From positions 1 to 30,488 of the IMG/VR virus record IMGVR_UViG_3300033233_000127: a stretch of 30,488 nt of DNA; one strand, given 5' to 3'. The DNA is from a virus. The position numbers and the translations under genes are program-made. The notes below the pieces were generated by a model. The model worked only from the letters and a program-made list of their open reading frames with translations, made no database searches and was not told the DNA's origin. Below, piece after piece: positions 1 to 7,116 of this stretch (positions within the stretch are counted from its first letter, which is position 1; every line of letters begins with the position of its first letter).

Positions 1-193
1 CGAATGCCCTATCAGAAACAGATCCGCTCCCTCAAATATCTCCTCTAACTTCACGGCACGATTAAATTTGCCACCAATCGTTGTGCTGTTTCCTGTGCTG
101 TGATGGATATACAATATGTACTCGTTTTTTGGTGAAGTCATACCGCTTTTTCTATCATACCTGCCTATACGAAATCTTAATACTGCTGAATAA
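1..193. repeat. Left copy of terminal overlap (circular contig join)
   Basis: These 193 bases are repeated at 30296-30488, differing only at position 66 (A here, G at 30361). The repeat lies inside one open reading frame that continues in frame across the join. This suggests assembly overlap of a circular or circularly permuted genome rather than a functional terminal repeat. Collapsing it gives a unique length of about 30,295 bp. Confidence 0.9.
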
Positions 194-567
194 CCTGCAT
201 AAGGGACATTTAATGTCTCGCAAAAAGTTTGGAGCGGGTTAAATCCTGCATATCGCTCAAGTCGGATTTCATGATTACCGGACACTGCACCTAAAATCTT
301 ATCTTTGATTGGATAAAATAAGTCATAAGCAAATTTAATGGCTTCATTCAAATTCATCTCTTGATAATGGGGATTTGTAGGAGAAGAGAGGGTGGCGATA
401 TCCCAAGCGTCGCCAGTTATAAACGTATACGCACTTGGTGTGTTCTTTATCCAATCAATGTAGCCCTTGAGTTTGTTTATGTCAACCCCTCTTGCACCTA
501 AATGAATGTCTCCCAACGGCACGAGGTAAACTTTATCTGAGTAATCAACTTTTTCTATTAACTTCAA
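1..567 (-). CDS. Metallophosphoesterase, N-terminal 189 codons (gene crosses the contig join)
   Basis: This is the first part of a calcineurin-like metallophosphoesterase. Joined across the overlap to the piece ending at 30077, the full protein is 261 residues. The family's metal-binding motifs appear in order: GDIH (D20, H22), GD (D53), GNHE (98-100), a double His (155-156) and GHSH (188-190). The start is a TTG at 567 preceded by GGAGGTGAAGG; an ATG slightly upstream is in another frame. The substrate cannot be told from sequence: such phage enzymes may act on nucleic acid (SbcD/Mre11-like), cyclic nucleotides or phosphoproteins. It lies last in the late cargo cluster, after the zincin gene. 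Codon 168 differs between the two overlap copies (Phe here, Leu at the other end). Confidence 0.88.
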   Translation of the reverse strand, partial: MKLIEKVDYSDKVYLVPLGDIHLGARGVDINKLKGYIDWIKNTPSAYTFITGDAWDIATLSSPTNPHYQEMNLNEAIKFAYDLFYPIKDKILGAVSGNHEIRLERYAGFNPLQTFCETLNVPYAGYSAVLRFRIGRYDRKSGMTSPKNEYILYIHHSTGNSTTIGGKFNRAVKLEEIFEGADLFLIGHS

Positions 568-615
568 CCTTCACCTCCATTGTCAATATTTTTACTTTAC
601 TTTTATTTTGAGTAT

Positions 616-996
616 TCATTTCAAATTGTAAAGTTTTTTTCTTAACAAATTTTTAATAGTGTCTTCGAGTAAAAAAGAAATCTCTTCTTCGTGTTCAAAC
701 TCGAACCCTTTTTCTTCTAACAGAAACTGTATAAAGTGTCCGAGTTCGTGTGCCAAAAGTTCCGCTGTTGCTGTCTTGTTTACAATTCTTATCTCAGTTA
801 GAGGTTTGCCTCGCAAAGTTTTTAGTCTAAATCCGATATCCGCTTCTACTCCGTCTTCATCTATCATCTTTTGTGCTTTTTCGCTTTGAATATCTACCCA
901 AACTATTTTTATGTATTCAATTTCCTCGGTTTTTTCATTTAAAGCCTCATTTTCGGGGTCTGTTTTCTTACTTTGATGTATTATACCTTTTTTCAA
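616..996 (-). CDS. Zincin-like metallopeptidase (HExxH protein)
   Basis: A small protein (126 residues from the preferred start) with a classic zinc-peptidase helix, HELGH, at about residues 83-87. A Glu/His-rich segment follows about 20 residues later and could supply the third ligand. No signal peptide or membrane span is seen, so it is probably cytoplasmic. The frame stays open upstream to a GTG at 1044 overlapping the previous stop codon, but the TTG at 996 has a much better ribosome binding site (AGGGGGGTAAAA). It follows the transglutaminase-like gene and precedes the metallophosphoesterase. It is not a typical ImmA/IrrE protein because no HTH partner is adjacent. The target is unknown. 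Confidence 0.6.
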   Translation of the reverse strand: MKKGIIHQSKKTDPENEALNEKTEEIEYIKIVWVDIQSEKAQKMIDEDGVEADIGFRLKTLRGKPLTEIRIVNKTATAELLAHELGHFIQFLLEEKGFEFEHEEEISFLLEDTIKNLLRKKLYNLK

Positions 997-1040
997 TTTT
1001 ACCCCCCTGTTTTTTGCGTTTAAATGCACGTTTTTAGAAT

Positions 1041-1772
1041 TCACGGTTGCGAGTTTAGAAGGTTTTTCAAGTCCTGAACTTTCGCTGGCGGAAGAGGAGG
1101 ATAGATTGTTTTGTTTATGTCTTCACCTGTAACTGCGATAACATCTTTTTCATTAAACTTGACCGCAACTTTATAGAAACTTGGCACAGGTCTTAGTTCC
1201 GAGAGTGACTGCCCGAGTGTTGTTTCTAAGAGATATTCCTTACCATTCGTGTTGACTGTCACCCAAGCGTGTCCGTAGAGACTTCCATTTATAGATACAG
1301 TTCCGATGTTTACCCAAGCATCAATGTTGTTTGCTCTTAGGAGACTTGCAAGGAGGAAACTTCCATCTTCACAATCAAGCCATACCTCGCCGTTGTTTTG
1401 ATGTTTTATAGCAAGCGTAAAGATTGGTAAGTTCCATGAATCTGCACCGCCTCGCAAGACAATGTGTCCGTTATTCAGAATCACAAGGTCGTCTTCTTCA
1501 TAGTGATATCCGTTTTCTAACCAATTATAAGTTTTTGTTATGGTTGCGATCTCGTTATCGGTTTTAAACTCCTCTGCTTGTTTTTTAATTGCATATTGCT
1601 CTGGTGTAACCCAAAATCGTATGTCCGCAGGTTCTCCAAAATATTTTTCGTTTATCACATACAAAGAACTAAAAATCGATATCCCGCTTGTTCTTGCTTT
1701 TACTCCGAGATAAACAAGCCCAAGACTCAAAACAATACTCAACACGGCGAGGATTGTAATCACCCTTCTCAT
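1041..1772 (-). CDS. Membrane-anchored transglutaminase-like cysteine protein
   Basis: A 243-residue protein. Residues 4-24 form a hydrophobic signal or signal-anchor segment after two Arg. The C-terminal half has a transglutaminase-fold triad: Cys134 in LDCEDGS, followed by a hydrophobic helix ending LLRAN, His168 in GHAWV, and an acidic residue (Glu183) in LLETT. Members of this fold act as cysteine proteases, amidases or cross-linking enzymes. With an export signal, activity at the cell envelope is plausible, for example in lysis or host surface modification. The ribosome binding site AAGGAGAAAGGAG lies next to the ATG. The gene sits downstream of the holin-like and small membrane genes and its stop overlaps the longer reading of the zincin gene. 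The substrate is not predictable. Confidence 0.72.
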   Translation of the reverse strand: MRRVITILAVLSIVLSLGLVYLGVKARTSGISIFSSLYVINEKYFGEPADIRFWVTPEQYAIKKQAEEFKTDNEIATITKTYNWLENGYHYEEDDLVILNNGHIVLRGGADSWNLPIFTLAIKHQNNGEVWLDCEDGSFLLASLLRANNIDAWVNIGTVSINGSLYGHAWVTVNTNGKEYLLETTLGQSLSELRPVPSFYKVAVKFNEKDVIAVTGEDINKTIYPPLPPAKVQDLKNLLNSQP

Positions 1773-1788
1773 CTCCTTTCTCCTTTCG

Positions 1789-1977
1789 TCAAGGTTTCAG
1801 TAAGTCTTTTAACTTGTCAACTGCACTCTGAGGTAATCCGATATTGCCTATATTGTTTGTATTTAAACTCTTGACCCCTTGAGGTAACTTAGTAACCCTA
1901 AGGGAACTTAATAAAATAATCAAAAGTATTGCACCTGTTATGATTTCTTTTAAGTAAACTTTATCTCGTCTAATCAT
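1789..1977 (-). CDS. Small single-span membrane protein
   Basis: A 62-residue protein with basic N-terminal residues, one hydrophobic span at about 12-26 and a short tail ending in an amphipathic stretch. The start has a clear GAGGTGAAAAC ribosome binding site. It is one of several tiny membrane proteins between the lysin and the cargo enzymes. It could be a spanin-like, holin-accessory or antiholin protein, but nothing identifies it specifically. Confidence 0.6.
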   Translation of the reverse strand: MIRRDKVYLKEIITGAILLIILLSSLRVTKLPQGVKSLNTNNIGNIGLPQSAVDKLKDLLKP

Positions 1978-1981
1978 GTTT

Positions 1982-2140
1982 TCACCTCGTTTGGAACATT
2001 AAATTAAATAAATTGATTAAGAATGTAAAATTAAAAACTCGCAAGAGGAGAAGGATTATAATTATTAAAACAAGTATGATTCTCAAAACTAAATATAAAT
2101 CGCTCCAGTCTTTTATTTTAAATCCTTCTCCCCATTTCAT
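1982..2140 (-). CDS. Small membrane protein (52 aa)
   Basis: This short frame fills the gap between its neighbours. The ATG at 2140 is preceded by AAGGGG, and the start lies 3 bases past the stop of the upstream holin-like gene. After a charged N-terminal 18 residues there is a strong Ile/Leu-rich transmembrane segment at about 17-35 and a further hydrophobic stretch to the end. The stop lies within the ribosome binding site of the next gene, as in a coupled operon. A lysis-related role is inferred only from position. Confidence 0.6.
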   Translation of the reverse strand: MKWGEGFKIKDWSDLYLVLRIILVLIIIILLLLRVFNFTFLINLFNLMFQTR

Positions 2141-2143
2141 GTC

Positions 2144-2512
2144 TTACCCCTTCAAATTACTTGCTATCTTTTGTGCTGTTTGTGCGTCTGCTTTAACTTT
2201 GTCCTTGAAACTCGTTATCGTTGCGTAGATTTGGTACACGAAGTCCGCACCGCCTGAGATTAGAATACCTGAGAATATAGCGTCTTCAATTGGATAAATC
2301 TGAATGCCCCACAAACCGAAAATGCCAGGTGCTTTGTTTAGCAAAACATAACTAATTGAGAGAACCTCCGAAAGCACCATCACAATTGCAACCTTTACAT
2401 TCTTGACTGTGTTTGTGTCCTGATTAAACCAAGAGAACCTAAAAAGAGCATTCCCGACGGTTGTAATTAAGACTGATGCACCGACCCATAATAAGAACCC
2501 TGTTAATTGCAT
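2144..2512 (-). CDS. Holin-like membrane protein
   Basis: A 122-residue protein with three predicted membrane spans (about residues 4-26, 39-58 and 72-96) followed by a charged, Lys-rich C-terminal tail. Size, span number and charged tail fit class I phage holins, and it lies about 0.9 kb downstream of the lysin gene. The ATG at 2512 has GGGAGGTGAAAAA in front of it; an in-frame start at 2527 is less likely. No specific holin family motif is recognised, so another late membrane protein remains possible. Confidence 0.55.
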   Translation of the reverse strand: MQLTGFLLWVGASVLITTVGNALFRFSWFNQDTNTVKNVKVAIVMVLSEVLSISYVLLNKAPGIFGLWGIQIYPIEDAIFSGILISGGADFVYQIYATITSFKDKVKADAQTAQKIASNLKG

Positions 2513-2530
2513 TTTTTCACCTCCCATAAT

Positions 2531-3070
2531 TTAAATATAATTCCACGCAATAGCGTTTATTTCGTCCATATTCTGTTGTTTCCAAACTGAGTGTCGTATG
2601 TTTTGATGTATTTCTTTCGGTATATAGATTACAAAATTTTCATCAATATGATGTGCTTCTGCTCCTTCGAAAGGTTTATTTAAAGGTATAAAGCCAAGTT
2701 GTCTTCGTTTTGCACGTTTTCTTGCGTAAGCGATATCAAGTCCGCCTTTCCAGAGGGGACTATTTTCTCCTTTTTTGTGTTGAGACCTCCAAATCCCTGC
2801 ACATTTATAAGAACAAAATAACCCTCCACCTTTCCTTACTACTTTTTGCTTAACATAGAAGGTTTTCCCGCACACTATACATTTGCGTTCAACTTTCCCG
2901 CCTTTCCAGTTCGGATTGTTCTCTCCCGAATATTTTCCTTTGTGTGCCTCACTTATTTTCTTTTTTGCCTCTTCGCTAAGGTGTTTCCCTAAATGATATT
3001 TATTCCCCTTATGTGATTCGCTTATCTTCTTTTTAGTCTCTTCTGAATGGTGAAAACCTTTTGGCCTCAC
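2531..3070 (-). CDS. HNH homing-type endonuclease with NUMOD3 repeats
   Basis: A 179-residue protein. The N-terminus carries two NUMOD3-type DNA-binding repeats of the form HSEETKKKISESHKG and LSEEAKKKISEAHKG, then NPNWKGG. A zinc ribbon follows (CIVC and a later CSYKC). The C-terminal 60 residues hold an HNH-like core with EAHHID, VIYIP and H..IRHSV. This core closely matches the end of the second endonuclease at 29324-29995. Such enzymes usually make site-specific breaks and spread into neighbouring genomes; this one is free-standing between lysis genes. The GTG start overlaps the upstream stop (GTGA) and has GGGAGGTGCAC ahead of it. Confidence 0.82.
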   Translation of the reverse strand: MRPKGFHHSEETKKKISESHKGNKYHLGKHLSEEAKKKISEAHKGKYSGENNPNWKGGKVERKCIVCGKTFYVKQKVVRKGGGLFCSYKCAGIWRSQHKKGENSPLWKGGLDIAYARKRAKRRQLGFIPLNKPFEGAEAHHIDENFVIYIPKEIHQNIRHSVWKQQNMDEINAIAWNYI

Positions 3071-3249
3071 CGTGCACCTCCCGTGTAAGTTGTATAGTTA
3101 TATGTTTTTGTATCTTCGTCTTTACCGAAAATAATATTTACTTCTCTTTGTGTAAACTCATAGTAATTGTTTTTCGTATGAATATACGCTGCAAGAATGT
3201 CCTCGTCTTTTTCTTTACTTAACAATTGCAAAAATTGTTGCCAGGTCAT
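3067..3249 (-). CDS. Hypothetical protein (60 aa)
   Basis: A small soluble protein with an amphipathic N-terminal half and a Thr/Tyr-rich C-terminus. The start has GGAGGTAAGAA and overlaps the stop of the preceding membrane gene (ATGA); its own stop overlaps the GTG of the endonuclease gene. This coupling supports real translation. No family recognised. Confidence 0.5.
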   Translation of the reverse strand: MTWQQFLQLLSKEKDEDILAAYIHTKNNYYEFTQREVNIIFGKDEDTKTYNYTTYTGGAR

Positions 3250-3389
3250 TTCTTACCTCCAAATTTTGAAGATATTATGTCTATTAACCACCCGATTAAG
3301 AGAATAAGCACGATAGGAACTCCAAAAACGAAAAGGATACTTAACCACAAACCGATATAGTCAAGTATGTCTTTAATCAGTTTATTCAC
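3246..3389 (-). CDS. Small single-span membrane protein (47 aa), GTG start
   Basis: This gene fills the space between the lysin and the next gene. It starts with GTG at 3389 after GAGGTAAAAG, and its TGA overlaps the ATG of the downstream gene. A long hydrophobic span covers about residues 13-39, with charged residues on both sides. Its place right after the lysin gene makes a holin, antiholin or holin-accessory role conceivable, but this is inference from position. Confidence 0.58.
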   Translation of the reverse strand: MNKLIKDILDYIGLWLSILFVFGVPIVLILLIGWLIDIISSKFGGKK

Positions 3390-3392
3390 CTT

Positions 3393-4127
3393 TTACCTCG
3401 ATTTATTTATTCTGTAAAGGATTATTGCCAAGTCGTTTTTTGAAATCTGTTTAGTCCAATAGTCATTTGTAAAGTATTGTGGACTTGGAAGGTTGCCTTT
3501 TAGAATTCCCGTCTCCATAACCCATTCTTTGGCTCTCGCCTCTTCGGGAAGAGTTGCTACAAATTCATTATGATTGCTAATAACTCCTGCAGCCCAAGAA
3601 CCGTCAGAAGCATAGTAATAACCAATAGCCCCAAGAGTTTCTCCTCTGTAGTATGGACCACCCTTTGTGAGATATAATGCCTTTAGTCGGTTCGCAACAT
3701 AAATAATAGCCTGTTCTCGTGTCATTGTATCTCGTATCTTGTATGCTTCTGAGTTTGGTCCTGAATCTGTTATTCCCCAACTGAATAAATTATGCCAAGG
3801 CTCTACCGCCCAAGGTCCTCTCCCCCATCCGCTCTCGTGAATTATGATTGCAAGTAGAAAATCTGCACCAATACCAGATTCTTTTTCTGCTTCCATAACA
3901 TACTTACCAATGCCATAGAGAGGTGTCCCCTTCACATATTTATCTATATCATTAGCAGTTATAAATGAAGGTCTAAGCACGGTAATTGATTGTGCGAGTT
4001 GAATCGCTGTTTTTTCTGGGATATTCACTTCTTTAGACAGGTCTTGAATTTTAAATACAAGTATTGCGATAGATATGATTAACACAAAAATGATTATGTA
4101 AAATAAAATTTTTTCCACTTTATCCAT
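3393..4127 (-). CDS. Endolysin: glucosaminidase (FlgJ/LytD-like) with N-terminal anchor
   Basis: A 244-residue lysin. Residues 7-27 form a hydrophobic signal-anchor, so export by the host Sec pathway is likely. Residues about 70-200 resemble the endo-beta-N-acetylglucosaminidase/lysozyme-like family: a Glu in IIHESGWG (probable catalytic acid), NLFSWG and an aromatic-rich YYRGETLGAIGYYYAS stretch. The C-terminal ~45 residues (EWVMETGILKGN ... AIILYR) look like part of an S-layer homology motif, probably for wall binding. The enzyme would cleave the peptidoglycan glycan strand. The start at 4127 was chosen for its GAGGCAAAGA; a GTG four codons upstream is possible. Confidence 0.8.
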   Translation of the reverse strand: MDKVEKILFYIIIFVLIISIAILVFKIQDLSKEVNIPEKTAIQLAQSITVLRPSFITANDIDKYVKGTPLYGIGKYVMEAEKESGIGADFLLAIIIHESGWGRGPWAVEPWHNLFSWGITDSGPNSEAYKIRDTMTREQAIIYVANRLKALYLTKGGPYYRGETLGAIGYYYASDGSWAAGVISNHNEFVATLPEEARAKEWVMETGILKGNLPSPQYFTNDYWTKQISKNDLAIILYRINKSR

Positions 4128-4135
4128 TCTTTGCC

Positions 4136-4429
4136 TCACACGAAAACCGAATCTATAACTCTAAACGCAAACGTTCCCCAAGTTTCGACATAGCCATTCC
4201 CGTAAACTTGAATCTCTACAACATACAAGCCGAGTGTCGAGGTTATATCTGAAGTTATCGGGACTAATACAGTGTCGCCTTCAATAGTGCAATTGACTGT
4301 AAACAAAACATTGTCTGCCATTCTTTTTATCCCTGCCCTGACCTGTAAACCTGTCAAGTCCTTTATTTTGTTATCCTCCATAATCGTGACAGGGATATTT
4401 AAAACATTCCCCTGAAAAATCTCAATCAA
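4136..4429 (-). CDS. BppU-like baseplate/tail-tip beta domain protein
   Basis: A 97-residue all-beta protein whose layout resembles the N-terminal domain of phage upper baseplate proteins (BppU): an opening strand, IMEDNKIKDLTG, a strand beginning V.AGIKR, then a GLYVVEIQV strand and a closing FAFRVID. Such domains join receptor-binding parts to the tail tip. The start is TTG at 4429 with GGGAGGTGAAAC ahead. It overlaps the upstream repeat protein by 8 bases. The assignment rests on pattern only. Confidence 0.55.
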   Translation of the reverse strand: MIEIFQGNVLNIPVTIMEDNKIKDLTGLQVRAGIKRMADNVLFTVNCTIEGDTVLVPITSDITSTLGLYVVEIQVYGNGYVETWGTFAFRVIDSVFV

Positions 4430-5183
4430 GTTTCACCTCCCGATTTTTGTTTTTACTAATTTTATTCTTGTTTAATTGTATTGTCTCTCGTGTCTTGTTT
4501 AAGAGAAGCCCGTCTTTATTCAAGTCCGTGCCTCTCATCTTGCTTAGCAAGACTTTCATTTTTTCTGCAATTTGCTGTGGAGTTTCACCTGCAAATATTT
4601 TGTCAATGCCGATTAAGTTATCTAAAACTGATAGAGCCGTAAGAATGCCGATTATTTCTGATACCGTTGCGTGGTCTTGAACTTGCAAGTTGTTTAGAAC
4701 TGAAAGGATTTCTGAACCCGTTGCCGAGTCCGAAATAAGTTTTTGAACCCAAGCACTTACATCTATAAAGTCTGCACCTGTAAGGAAGTCATTTAAGTTT
4801 AATGAATTTAAAGCCGAAATGATTTCATAAACGCTTGCACTATCTTTCAATTGTAATTCATTTGAAATACTTAAGACTTCTGAACCTGAAATTAAATCTG
4901 TTATTACAATACTTGAAAGAATAGAGAAAACATCAGTCCCGCTTGCGGAGTCTTGAACACCTAAAGTATTTAAGAAGTTTAGGAGTTCTGTGCCATTTAG
5001 TGTATCTTGAATACTAAATGAATTTCCAAAACTTCCCGATTCAAGTCCCGTTCCTGTATCAGAAATTCCGAAAGAATTTAAAATACCTATACTCTCTGCA
5101 CTGCTTAGAGAATCAGATGTGCTTTTGTTTCTGACTGCAAATGAATCATATCTTATCTCGTCAAAAAGTGCTGTGTCAAGCAT
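4422..5183 (-). CDS. Tail-associated 18-residue tandem-repeat protein
   Basis: A 253-residue protein built mostly of about ten imperfect 18-residue repeats between residues about 15 and 200. Each follows roughly L-x-hydrophobic-x-D-S-A-(S/T)-G-x-E-I-L-S-x-L-N-(S/T). One copy is interrupted by a short insertion. The last ~50 residues are a Lys-rich tail without repeats. Regular short repeats with alternating hydrophobics suggest a beta-solenoid or fibrous rod. It lies between the fibre gene and the BppU-like gene, so a tail-fibre or receptor-facing role is inferred. I recall similar DSGSG-type repeats in phage structural proteins but no named family. Confidence 0.6.
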   Translation of the reverse strand: MLDTALFDEIRYDSFAVRNKSTSDSLSSAESIGILNSFGISDTGTGLESGSFGNSFSIQDTLNGTELLNFLNTLGVQDSASGTDVFSILSSIVITDLISGSEVLSISNELQLKDSASVYEIISALNSLNLNDFLTGADFIDVSAWVQKLISDSATGSEILSVLNNLQVQDHATVSEIIGILTALSVLDNLIGIDKIFAGETPQQIAEKMKVLLSKMRGTDLNKDGLLLNKTRETIQLNKNKISKNKNREVKLD

Positions 5184-5184
5184 T

Positions 5185-5385
5185 TTACCTCGGCAAAACG
5201 TTAATCATAAATTTTATCCCATTCGGGTTCTGCGGGCTTGGAGCGGATAGAATAGCCGAGACATCAATATAGCAGTTATACTTCGTTAGAACCTCGTTGA
5301 TTTCTTTTAGACATTTTTCCGCTCTCTCTTGCTTTTTCTTCTCACGCAAGGCTTCTATTTCTTGTTCACTTATTTCTTTTTCCAT
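5185..5385 (-). CDS. Hypothetical protein (66 aa) with charged N-terminal helix
   Basis: Residues 1-35 are a highly charged helix rich in Glu and Lys; the remainder is mixed and ends in a short hydrophobic strand. The ribosome binding site is TTAGGAGGGGTAA. It is packed between tail genes with 1 base to the next. No family recognised; a chaperone or minor tail role is possible. Confidence 0.5.
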   Translation of the reverse strand: MEKEISEQEIEALREKKKQERAEKCLKEINEVLTKYNCYIDVSAILSAPSPQNPNGIKFMINVLPR

Positions 5386-5394
5386 TTACCCCTC

Positions 5395-5733
5395 CTAAAT
5401 ATTTAAATCGGTCAAAAAAGTATTGTCTGTTTCTTTTGTAACCACTGGCGGGTCTGCTGTATCCTTTTTCATCTGATTTACAATTGAATCTTGATCTATA
5501 ACAACATTCCCGTTCTCATCTATGTGCGTCTGCTGTTGTGTCAACTTGTTCTTAATGACTTGTAGAACGTTCTGTATTGTAAATGATGGGACTTCGTTTT
5601 TTGATACACTTATATATGTTTTACTCTTCCTGTTATTATCCAAATTTGTGCAGGTGATTTCTGCTTCTATAACACTTAACACTCCGTTTATTTTTACTTT
5701 GTTCACATTTGTAATTGAAAATTTGTAAGCCAT
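5395..5733 (-). CDS. Hypothetical tail-region protein (112 aa)
   Basis: A soluble protein with a beta-rich first half (alternating hydrophobic strands around KINGVLSVIEAEITC) and a polar, flexible second half. The start has AGGAGGCATAG. It follows the tail fibre gene, a common place for fibre-assembly chaperones, but no chaperone motif is visible. Confidence 0.5.
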   Translation of the reverse strand: MAYKFSITNVNKVKINGVLSVIEAEITCTNLDNNRKSKTYISVSKNEVPSFTIQNVLQVIKNKLTQQQTHIDENGNVVIDQDSIVNQMKKDTADPPVVTKETDNTFLTDLNI

Positions 5734-5742
5734 CTATGCCTC

Positions 5743-6843
5743 CTACGAACTTGATATCGTTTCCCACACAGATCCCGTGTAAACTTTTAATTTTTTTGCC
5801 GATGAGTCATAATATACCATTCCCTCCACAGGTGAACTCGGTGCTGAGGTTGGGGTGTGTTTCACATAACCGTTTATAATTATGTTTGCAAATGTAGGAG
5901 TTCCAGAAACCCCGAGAGGTTGTGCATTGCCTGCCGAGTCCATAACATAAGGATTACCGCCTGAACTATAAATTGAAATTCCATTAGTCAAAGTCCCGAC
6001 TGGTACTGTGCCGTTAAAGATATTTAAGACGTTAGTGCCTGCCATTGTTGCTCTGTCTGAAGTGCCCCCAATAAAGATATTACCACCATTTGTTACTATC
6101 AGTCTTGGATTGCCTATAGTTCTAAGAATAATATTCCCTGATGTTTCATTAGATAGTTCCAAATCAGTGAAATTATAACCAAATCCTATCCAGCCCGCTC
6201 TGGTAGTATTGTTATAGAGACTAAAATAGTTTGATGGTGAACCCACCGCTGTAAGACGCATTATTTCCGTTTCGCCTTGAACCTCTAAATATCTTGCTGG
6301 TGTCGTTGTCCTGATGCCGACTCTGTGATTAACACCATCCACATAAAGTGTATTAGTATCAATAGTCAGTCCTGCAAAAGTTGGGCTGGCTGTAGTTGCA
6401 ATAGATTGAACATTCCAGCCGTCTGCAATTTTGCCATCAGACCCAGCCATTACGATTGCATTCGCTGTCGGTGTCGAAGTCGCATTTGCAGGGTTTTGAA
6501 CTACTAAACCATTTGAATTTAGCGTTGCAAGTCCGTTCGGTTGTCCTGCTGTATTACAGAAGTCTTGAAGTTCTTGTATGTGTTTTGCAACGATTCGTAA
6601 TTCGACAGAAGCCCCTGCTGAATGTGAACTTGCAGTTGTTCCATCATAGCCTCTCGTGAGAGACGAAAATGTGTCGTTTGTCCTTGAACCGACTAAAATC
6701 CTTTCGTTTTCGATTGTAACTATAAAATTGCCCGTTGGGAATAAAGCACCATCGCCAGTCGTAACCGTGAACGAGGTAGCAGTCGACGAGATGTCTGAAG
6801 TCAATTTGCTTATCGCTCTATTAGTTACCTGTAAGAATGCCAT
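5743..6843 (-). CDS. Tail fibre / receptor-binding protein
   Basis: A 366-residue modular fibre. The N-terminal ~90 residues (ISSTATSFTVTTGDG ... ERILVG ... RGYDGTTASSHSAG) match a recurrent phage module that attaches fibres to the tail and includes the turn Y-D-G-T. A collagen-free, Asn/Thr-rich shaft follows, with a VGIRTTTPARYLEV segment typical of fibre repeats. The C-terminus (SSPVEGMVYYDSSAKKLKVYTG..W) is a motif seen at the ends of many virion fibres. The likely role is host recognition. The start has GGGAGGGAGAAA and overlaps the upstream gene by 23 bases. Confidence 0.78.
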   Translation of the reverse strand: MAFLQVTNRAISKLTSDISSTATSFTVTTGDGALFPTGNFIVTIENERILVGSRTNDTFSSLTRGYDGTTASSHSAGASVELRIVAKHIQELQDFCNTAGQPNGLATLNSNGLVVQNPANATSTPTANAIVMAGSDGKIADGWNVQSIATTASPTFAGLTIDTNTLYVDGVNHRVGIRTTTPARYLEVQGETEIMRLTAVGSPSNYFSLYNNTTRAGWIGFGYNFTDLELSNETSGNIILRTIGNPRLIVTNGGNIFIGGTSDRATMAGTNVLNIFNGTVPVGTLTNGISIYSSGGNPYVMDSAGNAQPLGVSGTPTFANIIINGYVKHTPTSAPSSPVEGMVYYDSSAKKLKVYTGSVWETISSS

Positions 6844-7108
6844 TTTCTCCCTCCCATTCTAAACCTAAATACTTTAACATTTCATCTGTTTCCATAGATG
6901 CCCCTTTAACCTTCATCTCATTTTCGTGTTTAAACCAATCTTCAACTGCTTCCTCAGGAGTTTTACCAATTCCATATCCTAATCTTTCATAGCGATACTT
7001 TATGAAAATATAACTTCCATCTTCTAATTCGCCTTCCCATTCGTCGGGACAGCCAAAACAAATTTGAGTTAAAGATTTTAACTTTTTATTAACTTTTACG
7101 AAAGCCAT
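6821..7108 (-). CDS. Hypothetical protein (95 aa), HicB-like end
   Basis: A small protein whose second half (YGIGKTPEEAVEDWF) looks like the strand-turn-helix seen in HicB-type folds, but no partner toxin or DNA-binding segment is present, so an antitoxin role is not supported. The start at 7108 follows AGGG that overlaps the previous stop; an in-frame start at 7150 would overlap the upstream gene by 34 bases. It lies inside the tail fibre cluster, and the end overlaps the fibre start. Confidence 0.5.
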   Translation of the reverse strand: MAFVKVNKKLKSLTQICFGCPDEWEGELEDGSYIFIKYRYERLGYGIGKTPEEAVEDWFKHENEMKVKGASMETDEMLKYLGLEWEGENGILTGN

Positions 7109-7116
7109 ATCATACC

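Noticed and set aside
1-193. Physical terminal direct repeat of the phage
   Set aside because: The repeat ends fall inside one gene, which continues in frame across the join, so a circular assembly overlap is more likely than true DNA ends.
6821-7108. HicB-type antitoxin
   Set aside because: Only the end of the protein resembles HicB; no HicA-type toxin or DNA-binding domain is near and the gene lies among tail genes.
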